This document shows positions 6,242 to 13,467 of a DNA stretch of 18,564 nucleotides, piece after piece. The notes beneath the pieces were generated by a model. It saw only the letters and a program-made list of their open reading frames with translations, ran no database searches and had not been told where the DNA came from. Source of the stretch: Iamia sp035575815 (lineage in GTDB: Bacteria > Actinomycetota > Acidimicrobiia > Acidimicrobiales > Iamiaceae); the NCBI RefSeq assembly GCF_035575815.1, contig NZ_DATLXO010000073.1, positions 1-18,564 of the forward strand. The letters are read 5' to 3'. Made by a program: the position numbers and the translations under genes. Each line of letters starts with the position of its first letter. Position 1 is the stretch's first letter.

Positions 6242-7138
6242 TCAGCCGGCGGCGATCATGGCCACGCCGAGCAGCGTGGTGACCACGCCGACGACCTGGA
6301 CCCGGCGCAGCCGCTCGTGCAGGAAGCGCCAGGCCAGCAGGGCTGTGATGGCCGGGTACAGTGACGCCAGCACGGCGCTCACCGACAACTGGCCGAGGGT
6401 GGTGGCCACCGCGTAAGCGCCGTTGGCCCCGGCGTCGGTGACGGCGACCACCGACAGCACCGGCAGATCCCGGCGCCCCGGGCGAGCGGCGCGCCGCACG
6501 ACGATAAGCAGGAGGGCAGTGCAGGCCACGGTCGTCGTGACCCGCATCACCAGCAGCGTCATGGCCACACTGGACTGGCTGCCCTCGGCTACGAGGGCAG
6601 CCCCGGTGCCGAAGCCCACGGCGGCGACGCCGGCGAGCAGCAGCGGCCGGCGCCGGGCCACCGTCGGCGTGGCGGAGGGCTCGCCCGGCCCGGCGGGGAC
6701 AGCACGACCGCGTCCGCGCTCGGGACCCGAGGCCAGGACGACGCCGACCACGGTCACCGCGATGCCGGCCAGCTGGATCGCGAAGGGCGAGTCGCCGCCG
6801 GCCAGGCCGACCGCCACCGGGATGACCACCCCGGTGGCGGCGATGGGCGCGACCACGCCCATCGTCCCGGACGCGAGGGCGGCGTAGAACGACCCGACGC
6901 CGAGGGAGCCGAACACGGCCGCCGCCACCCCCCAGGCAACGGCCCCGGTGCGGCCGGTCTCGCCCGTGGCCACCACGACGACCACCAGACCGACCGCGGC
7001 AATGCCCTGCGTGGCCCGCACCACCGCCACTGGGTGCACCGTCCGACTGAGGCGGCCACCGAGGAAGTCGCCGGTGCCCCACAGCAGGCTGGCGAGCAGG
7101 GCGAGGAGGGCAGCCATGGGAGCCGGCCACCCTGCCAC
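6242..7138 (-). CDS. DMT-superfamily (EamA) transporter, copy B
   Basis: A 298-aa membrane protein with about ten hydrophobic segments and two EamA repeats. The first repeat opens LLWGTGDFLGGRLSRTVHPV and contains GTMGVVAPIAATGVVIPVAV; the second opens near RPLLLAGVAAVGFG. It ends SLYPAITALLAWRFLHERL, a typical DMT end. It differs from copy A mainly in the short linker (RGRAVPAGPGEPSATPTV) between the halves. The substrate is unknown. The start is GTG at 7138, with an in-frame ATG at 7117 as alternative; no convincing Shine-Dalgarno precedes either. It lies downstream of dxs on the same strand, but a 154-bp gap with GC-rich palindromes separates them, so co-transcription is doubtful. Confidence 0.88.
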   Translation of the reverse strand: MAGWPAPMAALLALLASLLWGTGDFLGGRLSRTVHPVAVVRATQGIAAVGLVVVVVATGETGRTGAVAWGVAAAVFGSLGVGSFYAALASGTMGVVAPIAATGVVIPVAVGLAGGDSPFAIQLAGIAVTVVGVVLASGPERGRGRAVPAGPGEPSATPTVARRRPLLLAGVAAVGFGTGAALVAEGSQSSVAMTLLVMRVTTTVACTALLLIVVRRAARPGRRDLPVLSVVAVTDAGANGAYAVATTLGQLSVSAVLASLYPAITALLAWRFLHERLRRVQVVGVVTTLLGVAMIAAG

Positions 7139-7213
7139 ACCGACCGCTCACGCTCCCCCGAGACCGAGCCCGAGCCGCGGATCTCGAGCGGAGCCGCCCG
7201 AATGGTCGATCGT

Positions 7214-7225
7214 CCCCCGCGGGGG
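7214..7225. repeat. Perfect 12-bp GC palindrome downstream of dxs
   Basis: CCCCCGCGGGGG is a perfect palindrome about 70 bp past the dxs stop and about 75 bp upstream of the DMT copy B start. With the hairpins at 7261-7288 it makes this gap unusually self-complementary. It could be part of a terminator or a protein site, or simply reflect base composition. Confidence 0.3.
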
Positions 7226-7260
7226 CGGGGGATTGACCTTCCGGGGGAGGGGCTGCCGGC

Positions 7261-7288
7261 GAGGGCCGGGCCCTCGTCGCCGACGAGG
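7261..7288 (-). terminator. Two overlapping hairpins just past the dxs stop, candidate U-less terminator
   Basis: CCTCGTCG (7272-7279) and CGACGAGG (7281-7288) form an 8-bp stem that begins 5 nt after the dxs stop codon. GAGGGCC (7261-7267) and GGCCCTC (7269-7275) form a second 7-bp stem sharing CCTC with the first, so only one can form at a time. Neither is followed by a T tract on the minus strand, so intrinsic termination is uncertain. Confidence 0.35.
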
Positions 7289-7292
7289 AGGG

Positions 7293-9143
7293 TCAGCGCC
7301 CGAGGGCGCGACGCACCTCGGCGGCGACGCCGGTGGCGTCGAGGCCGAGCCCGGCAAGGATCGCGTCGGGCTTGCCCTGGTCGAGGTAGCGGGTCGGGAT
7401 GCCCATCACCCGCACCAGAGGTCGCTTCCCGGCGGGCCGGGAGAGGGTGGCCTCGGCGACCTCGTCGGCGAGCGTGGCGCCGATGCCGCCGTCGCGGTAG
7501 CCGTCCTCGGCCGAGACGACCAGGGGGTGCCCGGTGGCGTCGGCGACGAGGGCCGGGTCGAGGGGGTGCACGACCCGGGGGTCCCACACCGAGCAGGAGA
7601 TGCCCTCGGCCTCGAGCACCTCGGCCGCCTCGGTGCACGCCGCGAGCAGCTTGCCCACGCCGATCAGGCACACGTCCGTGCCGGAGCTGACCTTGCGGCC
7701 CCGCATCCCGGAGCCGACCTCAGCCTCGGCCACGTGCGGGGCCGCGGTCTTCGACCAGCGGATGGCGACGGGGCCCGACGTGATCTCCAGGGCGTCGTGC
7801 AGCATCTGCTGCACCTCCTGGTACGACGACGGGGCGAAGATCGCCATCCCCGGCACCTTCGAGAGCAGCACCATGTCGAGCACGCCGTGGTGCGAGGCAC
7901 CGTCGTCGCCGGTGATGCCGGCCCGGTCGAGGCAGAACACGACGGGCTGGCCGTGGAGACCGACATCGAGGTTGGTCTGGTCGAAGGCCCGGCTGAGGAA
8001 GGTCGAGTAGAGGGCGACCACGGGGCGCAGGCCGCCCATGGCCATGCCGGCGGCCGAGGTGACGGCGTGCTGCTCGGCGATGCCGACGTCAATCATGCGA
8101 CCGGGGAAGGCATCGTTGAACGCGAGCAGGCCGGTCGAGTCGGGCATGGCCGCGGTGATCGCCACCAGCTCGGGGCGGTTCTCGGCCTCCTTGATGAGCG
8201 CCTCGGTGAACGCGGCGGTGTAGGAGCCGGGCTTGGCCGCACCGATGTCGTGCATGCGCTTGACGTCGTCGGCCTCGGCCGGGGCGTGGCCCTTGCCCTT
8301 GTCGGTGAGCACGTGGACCACGATGGGCTCTTCGAGCTCCGCCGCGTGGCGCAGGGCCGTCTCCAGACCGGCGATGTCGTGGCCGTCGATGGGTCCGGTG
8401 TACTTCATGCCCAGGGACTCGAAGAACACCGGCGGTTCGAGCATCTCGCGCATGCCGGCCAGGGCTCCCTGCATCCCCCAGGCCAGGTGGTCGCCCACGT
8501 AGGGCACCTTGCGGACGGCGTCCTCGACCCGGGCCCGCTGACGCACGTAGCGGGGATCGACCCGCAGCCGCGACACCGTCTCGCTCATGCGCCCCACCGT
8601 GGGGGCATACGAGCGCCCGTTGTCGTTGAGGATGATGATGGCCTTCTTGCCCGAGTGGCCCAGGTTGTTGAGCGCCTCGTACGCCATGCCGCCGGTGAGG
8701 GCGCCGTCGCCGATCACGGCCACCACCCGCCGGCCCTCGCCGATCCCGGACTCTTGGGCGACGGCCAGGCCGTGGGCGTAGCTGATGATCGTCGAGGCGT
8801 GGCTGTTCTCGACCCAGTCGTGCTCGGACTCGTCGCGGCACGGGTAGCCGGACATGCCCCCGGCCTGGCGCAGGGTGTCGAAGGCGCGCCGCCGACCGGT
8901 GACGAGCTTGTGGACGTAGGCCTGGTGGCCGATGTCCCACAGCAGGATGTCGCGCGGCGAGTCGAACACCCGGTGCAGGGCGAGGGTCAGCTCCACCGCG
9001 CCGAGGTTGGAACCCAGGTGGCCGTGGCCGGTGCGGGAGACGGCGTCGACGATGAACTCACGGATCTCGAGCGCCAGCTCGTCGAGCTGAACATGGGACA
9101 AGCGCCGCAAGTCTGCCGGGCAGTGGATCCGGTCGAGCAACAT
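7293..9143 (-). CDS. dxs: 1-deoxy-D-xylulose-5-phosphate synthase
   Basis: A 616-aa enzyme, close to the usual 620-640. It condenses pyruvate and glyceraldehyde 3-phosphate to DXP using thiamine diphosphate, the entry to the MEP isoprenoid pathway. Visible landmarks in order: SRTGHGHLGSNLGAVEL (36-52), with the histidines of the active site; the ThDP/Mg motif GDGALTGGMAYEALNN (145-160) followed by NDNGRSYAPTVG (173-184); YTGPIDGHD (248-256); IAEQHAVTSAAGMA with Glu357, which activates the cofactor; and HHGVLDM (418-424). The C-terminal transketolase domain ends DQGKPDAILAGLGLDATGV. All key residues are present. The ATG at 9143 is preceded by TAGGTT with 7 nt between, a textbook leaderless arrangement, and longer readings add only Pro-rich sequence. 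It is divergent from the DUF2332 gene, 79 bp apart. No other MEP gene is in the window. Confidence 0.97.
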   Translation of the reverse strand: MLLDRIHCPADLRRLSHVQLDELALEIREFIVDAVSRTGHGHLGSNLGAVELTLALHRVFDSPRDILLWDIGHQAYVHKLVTGRRRAFDTLRQAGGMSGYPCRDESEHDWVENSHASTIISYAHGLAVAQESGIGEGRRVVAVIGDGALTGGMAYEALNNLGHSGKKAIIILNDNGRSYAPTVGRMSETVSRLRVDPRYVRQRARVEDAVRKVPYVGDHLAWGMQGALAGMREMLEPPVFFESLGMKYTGPIDGHDIAGLETALRHAAELEEPIVVHVLTDKGKGHAPAEADDVKRMHDIGAAKPGSYTAAFTEALIKEAENRPELVAITAAMPDSTGLLAFNDAFPGRMIDVGIAEQHAVTSAAGMAMGGLRPVVALYSTFLSRAFDQTNLDVGLHGQPVVFCLDRAGITGDDGASHHGVLDMVLLSKVPGMAIFAPSSYQEVQQMLHDALEITSGPVAIRWSKTAAPHVAEAEVGSGMRGRKVSSGTDVCLIGVGKLLAACTEAAEVLEAEGISCSVWDPRVVHPLDPALVADATGHPLVVSAEDGYRDGGIGATLADEVAEATLSRPAGKRPLVRVMGIPTRYLDQGKPDAILAGLGLDATGVAAEVRRALGR

Positions 9144-9150
9144 CAGGGTC

Positions 9151-9156
9151 AACCTA
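9151..9156 (-). promoter_or_regulatory. Leaderless-type -10 element for dxs
   Basis: On the minus strand TAGGTT lies 7 nt before the dxs ATG at 9143. A CTGACG about 19 bp further upstream is a possible weak -35. The same 79-bp gap must also hold the promoter of the divergent DUF2332 gene. Confidence 0.5.
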
Positions 9157-9222
9157 TCGTCCCGACCCGTCGGGGCGTCAGCACGCAACGGGGTCGGGGG
9201 CCCCGGCGGCCACACTGGGGCG

Positions 9223-10278
9223 ATGGGACCGGGTCCGGGTGCGGGGCTGGGCGCGGTGCTGCGAGCCCAGCAGCGGGGTTGCGCCATCGGCGGCTCGGCG
9301 CTCTACGCCGGGCTGCTCGACGAGGTGATGGCCGATGTCGCCGCCGGGGGCCCCTGTCGGGTCGTGCTCGAGCCCTTCGCCGGCGAACCCTGGGCCGATG
9401 CCGTCGTGCTGCGCTTCCTCGCCGCGGTGCACGAGCTGGTGCTCGACGGTTCCGCCCCGGAGCTGGCCCGTCACTACCCCTCGGTCGGGGGGACGCCCGG
9501 TGACGGGGTCGGAGCGGCGCTGGTCGGGGCCGTCGAGCACCACCGCGAGCGGGTGGCGGAGCGCACTGCGGCGCCGATCCAGACGAACGAGGTCGGGCGC
9601 TCGGTGGCGCTGCTCGGCGGCTACTTCGCCCTCGCCGCCGGCGGGCGCCCGCTGCGGGTCCTCGAGGTCGGAGCGAGTGCCGGGCTGAACCTGCGCTTCG
9701 ACCACTTCCGCTACGAGGCGGGGACGGCGGCCTTCGGCCCGGCCGCGGCGGAGGTCCGCTTCGTGGAGCCGTGGACGGGCTGCCCCCCTCGGCTCGACGG
9801 GGCGATCGAGGTGGTCGAGCGGCGAGGCTGCGACACCCGTCCCCTCGACCCGGCTTCGGCGAAAGACCGGCTGCGCCTGCGGGCGTGCGTCTGGCCCGAC
9901 CAACCCGACCGCCGGCGACGCCTCGACGGTGCCCTCGCCATCGCCGCCCGGGTGCCGGCCCCGGTCGACCGGGCCGACGCGACGACGTGGATCGCGGCGC
10001 AGCTGGCGGCGCCGGTGCAAGGGGTGACCACCGTGGTCGTCCACTCGATCGTCGTCCAGTACCTCACCGCGGACCGACGGCGGGGCTTGGAGCAGGCCAT
10101 CGCCGATGCCGGCGCCCGCGCCACCGCTGACGCACCGGTGGCCTGGCTGCGGATGGAGCCGGCCAGTGTCGAGGAGGCCGAGGTCCGCCTCACCCGCTGG
10201 CCGGTGCCCTCGCCGCCGGTCGACGAGGTGCGGGCCCACAGCGGCTTCCACGGTCCCCCCGTCCGCTGGCACGGCTGA
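9223..10278 (+). CDS. DUF2332 family protein
   Basis: A 351-aa soluble protein with the hallmarks of DUF2332: TNEVGRS (121-127), LEVGASAGLNLRFDHF (147-162), ERRGCDTRPLD (199-209) and VWPDQ (223-227). The family is widespread in actinobacteria and has no proven activity. The LEVGASAGLNL segment looks like the first glycine-rich motif of a Rossmann-like SAM-dependent methyltransferase, so a methyltransferase-like fold is a reasonable inference, not a demonstrated function. The ATG at 9223 follows CACACT by 6 nt, a one-mismatch form of the leaderless -10 seen elsewhere. The gene converges on the PAP2 gene with a small hairpin between them. Confidence 0.9.
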   Translation: MGPGPGAGLGAVLRAQQRGCAIGGSALYAGLLDEVMADVAAGGPCRVVLEPFAGEPWADAVVLRFLAAVHELVLDGSAPELARHYPSVGGTPGDGVGAALVGAVEHHRERVAERTAAPIQTNEVGRSVALLGGYFALAAGGRPLRVLEVGASAGLNLRFDHFRYEAGTAAFGPAAAEVRFVEPWTGCPPRLDGAIEVVERRGCDTRPLDPASAKDRLRLRACVWPDQPDRRRRLDGALAIAARVPAPVDRADATTWIAAQLAAPVQGVTTVVVHSIVVQYLTADRRRGLEQAIADAGARATADAPVAWLRMEPASVEEAEVRLTRWPVPSPPVDEVRAHSGFHGPPVRWHG

Positions 10279-10285
10279 CCGACCC

Positions 10286-10300
10286 GGCGGCCCGGCCGCC
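10286..10300. terminator. Hairpin between convergent DUF2332 and PAP2 genes
   Basis: GGCGGC (10286-10291) and GCCGCC (10295-10300) pair around a 3-nt loop in the 43-bp convergent gap. It could act in both directions. There is no T tract on either side, so it is a candidate only. Confidence 0.3.
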
Positions 10301-10321
10301 AGGACTGCCGGGACCGCCCGG

Positions 10322-11221
10322 TCAGGTCGAGGCGGGGGAGGGCTCGCGCCGGGCGAAGCGGCCCTCGTTCCACATCGTGACCACCCGGGCGGCGCCGAAG
10401 CCGACGGCGAAGGCGGCCCAACCCCCGACCGCGTCGAGCCAGTAGTGGTTGCCGGTGATGAGGATGCCGAACACGGTGGCCAGCGGGTACAGTACGACCA
10501 ACGACCGGGCCCACCGACGCCGGACCAGGCCCCACATCACGAACGCGCTCCAGGTCGACCAGCCGGTGTGCATGCTCGGCATGGCCGCATACTGGTTGGA
10601 GACCTCGGCCACCTCCTCGTCCTGGAACGAGAGCCAGCCGCCGTGCACCTCCAGGGTGTCGACGACGTCGTAGCCGTTGCAGTCCTCGCCCCGCTGGTAG
10701 CAGGCGCCGAACTTCGAGGTGTCGTCGAGGAGGCGGGGCGGCATGAGCGAGTAGGAGGCGAAGCCGACCAGGGCCACCGCGGTCATCGCCGCCAGCGTGG
10801 TGCGCCACACCGAGTAGCGGTCGGGCTGGCGCCGGTAGAGCCAGATCAGCGCCCCGGCGGTGACGAGGAAGTGGGCGGTGCCGTAGTAGATGTTCCAGGC
10901 GCGGATGGCGCCCATGCCGGGCAGGTCGAGGTACCAGCGCTGGAGCTCTGGTTCGAACCAGAGCCCGACGGCGTCCTGCAGGCCGATGACGTCGCGGGCG
11001 TGGGCGAAGGCGACGCCGGCGGCGTCGTTGCCGGCCGAGCCGAACTGGTTCCGGATCCAGGAGTACACGAGGTAGAAGGCGGCCATGTACAGCAGCTCGC
11101 GCCACCACCGCAGGCGCCGGCCCGATGCGGTGGCGGGCGCGTCGGACGCCGATGGCTCGCGCTCGCCGGGGCGGACCGCACGGGTCGGTGGGCTGGTCTC
11201 GTCGCCCTGCGAAACGGTCAC
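10322..11221 (-). CDS. PAP2-superfamily membrane enzyme, inositolphosphotransferase (Aur1/Ipt1) type
   Basis: A 299-aa integral membrane protein. A soluble, Pro/Ser-rich N-terminus (1-36) is followed by about six hydrophobic segments. The three conserved PAP2 blocks appear as PPRLLDD (161-167), MPSMHTGWS (214-222) and GNHYWLDAVGGW (257-268). The histidines of the last two and Asp263 form the expected catalytic set, facing outward. The spacing and the PSMHxxW/NHYWLD form match the inositolphosphotransferase-like branch (PAP2_3) better than simple lipid phosphatases, so it may move a phospho-headgroup between lipids; the substrate is inferred only from family. The start is GTG at 11221, overlapping the stop of the UPF0104 gene in GTGA, which implies translational coupling. 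The open frame continues far upstream in the same frame but there it runs antisense to or across the neighbouring gene. Confidence 0.9.
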   Translation of the reverse strand: MTVSQGDETSPPTRAVRPGEREPSASDAPATASGRRLRWWRELLYMAAFYLVYSWIRNQFGSAGNDAAGVAFAHARDVIGLQDAVGLWFEPELQRWYLDLPGMGAIRAWNIYYGTAHFLVTAGALIWLYRRQPDRYSVWRTTLAAMTAVALVGFASYSLMPPRLLDDTSKFGACYQRGEDCNGYDVVDTLEVHGGWLSFQDEEVAEVSNQYAAMPSMHTGWSTWSAFVMWGLVRRRWARSLVVLYPLATVFGILITGNHYWLDAVGGWAAFAVGFGAARVVTMWNEGRFARREPSPAST

Positions 11222-12246
11222 ACCGGGATCGAGGCGGGGCCGTCGGGGCGGCCCGGGGCCCTCGGGTCCGAGGGACCGGCCGGCCCGCCGTCGGCCCGCC
11301 GGCGCCCGCCGATGGCGAAGGCGGGCGCCCCCAGCAGGCTGACCAGCAGGTTGAGCACGTAGAGCAGGATCCCCAGGGCCACGGCCTGGGCGGTGGGCAC
11401 GCCGAGCGGCTGGAGGAACAGGGCGAAGAGCCCCTCGCGCACGCCGAGGCCCGAGATGCTGATCGGCATCACCTGGGCGATGGCCACCGCCGGGAAGAAG
11501 GCGAGCAGGGCGGTGGGGCCGGCATCGGCGATGCCGAGGGCCCGTGCCGCCATCACTGCGGCGGCGACGAGCACGAGCTGGTAGGCGAAGCCGACGGCGA
11601 CGACGCTCGCGGCCTGGCGAGGATGGGAGCGCAGGGCGTTGAGGCCCACGCTCACGGCGGCCAGGAAGCGCCGCCACCCACTCTCGGCGTCCATCTCGCC
11701 CCAGCGCCGGGCGGCCACCGCCAGGACCACGAGCACCAGGGCGACCAGCGTGCCGCAGGCCAGGCTGAACGCCATCTGGGTCGCAGGGCCGAGATCCTGC
11801 AGGGGAGGGTTGAGCAGCAACCCGATGAAGGTGATGAGCGGCAGCACCAGCCACCCGGTGAGGCGCTCGAGCACCACCGAGGCGAAGCTGTCGTGCATGC
11901 GGCCGTTGTCGCGGGCGAGGCGAGACACGCGCAGCACGTCGCCGCCGATGGTGGTGGGCAGCACGTTGGCCACGAACTGACCGGCGAAGTAGTGCGAGAG
12001 CAACCGGTTCAGGGGCGCCGGCCGGCCCATGGCGGCCAGCACCGTCTGCCACCGCACGGCCGAGAGCACGATGCTGGCCAGGGTCAGGGCCGTGGCCCCA
12101 GCGAGCCAGAGGGCCGTTGCGGTGGTCCACTCCGGCAGCACCCGAGAGCTGTCGGTCTCGATCTTGGTCAGCAGGAACCACAGCATGCCGGCGCTCACCA
12201 CGATCCGGAGCCCGAGCACCAGGCGACGACGGGTGCTCTCGTTCAC
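11218..12246 (-). CDS. UPF0104/AglD-type (lysylphosphatidylglycerol synthase TM-region) membrane protein
   Basis: A 342-aa polytopic membrane protein with about eight hydrophobic segments. The family signature is clear: HYFAGQFVANVLPTTIGGDVLRVSRLAR (86-112), VVLERLTGWLVLPLI (124-138), and near the end PISISGLGVREGLFALFLQPLG (261-282). A Gly/Pro/Arg-rich cytoplasmic tail follows. Members include the membrane half of MprF, and this one lacks the soluble aminoacyl-transferase half, so it is unlikely to make aminoacyl lipids by itself; lipid or polyprenyl-lipid flipping or glycosyl transfer are the usual proposals. The GTG at 12246 puts the first TM at residue ~10, typical for the family. An ATG at 12448 in the same open frame would add a Pro/Arg-rich stretch. 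It is coupled to the downstream PAP2 gene by a GTGA overlap. Confidence 0.9.
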   Translation of the reverse strand: MNESTRRRLVLGLRIVVSAGMLWFLLTKIETDSSRVLPEWTTATALWLAGATALTLASIVLSAVRWQTVLAAMGRPAPLNRLLSHYFAGQFVANVLPTTIGGDVLRVSRLARDNGRMHDSFASVVLERLTGWLVLPLITFIGLLLNPPLQDLGPATQMAFSLACGTLVALVLVVLAVAARRWGEMDAESGWRRFLAAVSVGLNALRSHPRQAASVVAVGFAYQLVLVAAAVMAARALGIADAGPTALLAFFPAVAIAQVMPISISGLGVREGLFALFLQPLGVPTAQAVALGILLYVLNLLVSLLGAPAFAIGGRRRADGGPAGPSDPRAPGRPDGPASIPV

Positions 12247-12577
12247 CGGAGCTTCTCGGGTGTGGGGGGCGTCTTCGCGGTGATGGCGGGCGAGGGGCTC
12301 CGGTCGATGTGGGTGCTGCTCTCGCGCACGGCGCCGACCCCCTTTCTGCAACAGGACGAGGCGCCCTCCGGGGCGCGGAGCGCCGGTGACCAGCCGGATC
12401 GAGGGCCCACGGTAGTCGGCCCCCGGCCCGCTCCCCGGGCCGGTCATGGGGGCTGTCCCTCCGCCGGACGGCTCCGGCTCCGACCCGCCATGGCCGGCGA
12501 CGACCGGCGGCGTGGGCGCGCCGGTGCGGGGCGTGCGTAGAGTGCGGTCGACCGCGGACGAGGCCACGGGGTGCGAT
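12247..12577. other. 331-bp intergenic stretch with divergent promoters and one hairpin
   Basis: This gap separates the divergent UPF0104 and alpha/beta hydrolase genes. Open frames cross it on both strands, but they are Pro/Arg-rich and carry no recognisable motif. It holds a -10-like TAGAGT for the hydrolase (12538-12543) and a 6-bp hairpin, GCGCCC-TCCG-GGGCGC (12361-12376). I see no RNA gene, repeat family or riboswitch. No clear promoter for the UPF0104 gene was found. Confidence 0.6.
12538..12543 (+). promoter_or_regulatory. -10 element for the alpha/beta hydrolase gene
   Basis: TAGAGT lies 34 nt before the GTG at 12578, giving a leader of about 28 nt. A GGGG run a few bases before the start could serve as a weak ribosome binding site. 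No good -35 is seen. Confidence 0.35.
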
Positions 12578-13438
12578 GTGAAGATCCGAGACATCACCAG
12601 CCCCCGCCTCCGCCACAGCGTCGCCGAGGCCGGGTCCGGTGCGCCGTTGCTGCTGCTGCACGGTTTCACCGGGGCCAAGGAGGACTTCGTCGACTTCCTC
12701 GACGGGTTCGCCGACCGGGGCTGGCATGTGGTCGCCCCCGACCACCGCGGGCACGGGGCGAGCGACGCCCCCGCGGAGGAGGCCGCCTACTCCCTCGACA
12801 CCATGGCAACCGACGCCTTCGCCCTGGCCGACGAGCTGGGCTGGCACCGCTTCGACCTGCTCGGCCACTCGATGGGGGGCATGGTCGCCCAGGTCATGGC
12901 CCTGCAGGCCCCGGAGCGGGTGGGTTCGCTGGTGTTGATGGATACGAGTCACGGGACGGTGCAGGGCATCGACCCGGAGCTGGCCGCGCTCGCCGTCGAC
13001 GTGGTGCGCGGTGAGGGGGTGGAGCGCCTGATGGTGCTGTCGGCCGAGCTCGACACCCGGAAGCCCAGCCCGGCCGACGCTCGGGTGCGGGCCGAGCGGC
13101 CCGGCTACGTCGAGTTCGGTGAGCGCAAGATGCGGGCCTGCTCACCGGCGATGTACGCGGCGATGGTGACCGAGATGCTCGGCGTCCACGACCGCCTCGA
13201 CGCCTTGCGGGGGCTCGACCGGCGGACTCTCGTGGTGGTGGGGGAGCAAGACGAGGCGTTCGTCGGCCCGTCCGGGCGCCTGGCCGAGGCGATCCCCGGT
13301 GCGACCCTCGAGGTCGTCGGCGACGCCGGCCACAGCCCGCAGTTCGAGAACCCTGACCGCTGGTGGAAGGTGGTCAGGCGCTTCCTCGAGCACGGCCGGT
13401 CCGACGTCGACCACACCGACCAGCGGGTCGACGCCTGA
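12578..13438 (+). CDS. Alpha/beta hydrolase
   Basis: A 286-aa soluble alpha/beta-hydrolase. The oxyanion region LLLHGFTG lies at 25-32, APDHRGHGASD at 53-63, and the nucleophile elbow GHSMGG gives Ser98. The acid Asp225 comes from GEQDEAFVG and the base His252 from GDAGHSPQFENP, so the catalytic triad is complete. A cap domain of ~70 residues lies between strands 6 and 7. The pattern fits the broad carboxylesterase, lactonase or haloperoxidase-like group; the substrate is not predictable, and the serine nucleophile excludes haloalkane dehalogenase (Asp). The GTG at 12578 is chosen because the fold begins right after it (KIRDITSPRLRHSVAEAG) and a -10 sits upstream; the frame is open to 12446 but that part is Pro-rich. 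The gene converges on the HAD gene. Confidence 0.92.
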   Translation: MKIRDITSPRLRHSVAEAGSGAPLLLLHGFTGAKEDFVDFLDGFADRGWHVVAPDHRGHGASDAPAEEAAYSLDTMATDAFALADELGWHRFDLLGHSMGGMVAQVMALQAPERVGSLVLMDTSHGTVQGIDPELAALAVDVVRGEGVERLMVLSAELDTRKPSPADARVRAERPGYVEFGERKMRACSPAMYAAMVTEMLGVHDRLDALRGLDRRTLVVVGEQDEAFVGPSGRLAEAIPGATLEVVGDAGHSPQFENPDRWWKVVRRFLEHGRSDVDHTDQRVDA

Positions 13439-13453
13439 CGTGTACGCCTGACG
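13431..13453 (+). repeat. 10-bp direct repeat across the hydrolase stop codon
   Basis: ACGCCTGACG occurs at 13431-13440 and again at 13444-13453, a 13-bp period. The first copy contains the hydrolase stop (13436-13438) and the second contains another TGA. It looks like a small local duplication. Confidence 0.6.
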
Positions 13454-13467
13454 CCCGACAAGTCAGG
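13447..13467. terminator. Hairpin between convergent hydrolase and HAD genes
   Basis: CCTGAC (13447-13452) and GTCAGG (13462-13467) pair around a 9-nt loop in the 24-bp convergent gap, overlapping the HAD stop codon (13463-13465). It could end both transcripts, but there is no T tract. Confidence 0.3.

Noticed and set aside
6948..9222. Very long plus-strand open frame antisense to dxs
   Set aside because: High GC suppresses stops; the translation is His/Gly/Arg-rich with no domain, while the minus strand encodes an unmistakable Dxs.
11218..12246. Full MprF-type lysylphosphatidylglycerol synthase
   Set aside because: Only the membrane part is present; the soluble aminoacyl-transferase domain is absent here and in the neighbouring genes.
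12361..12376. GCGCCC-TCCG-GGGCGC hairpin as a terminator or small RNA
   Set aside because: There is no T tract on either strand, the flanking genes diverge, and a 6-bp GC stem is expected by chance at this composition.
11222..12952. The PAP2 gene's frame stays open ~1.7 kb upstream on the minus strand
   Set aside because: It overlaps the whole UPF0104 gene in another frame and is Arg/Pro/Ala-rich without motifs. The GTGA overlap gives a natural start at 11221.
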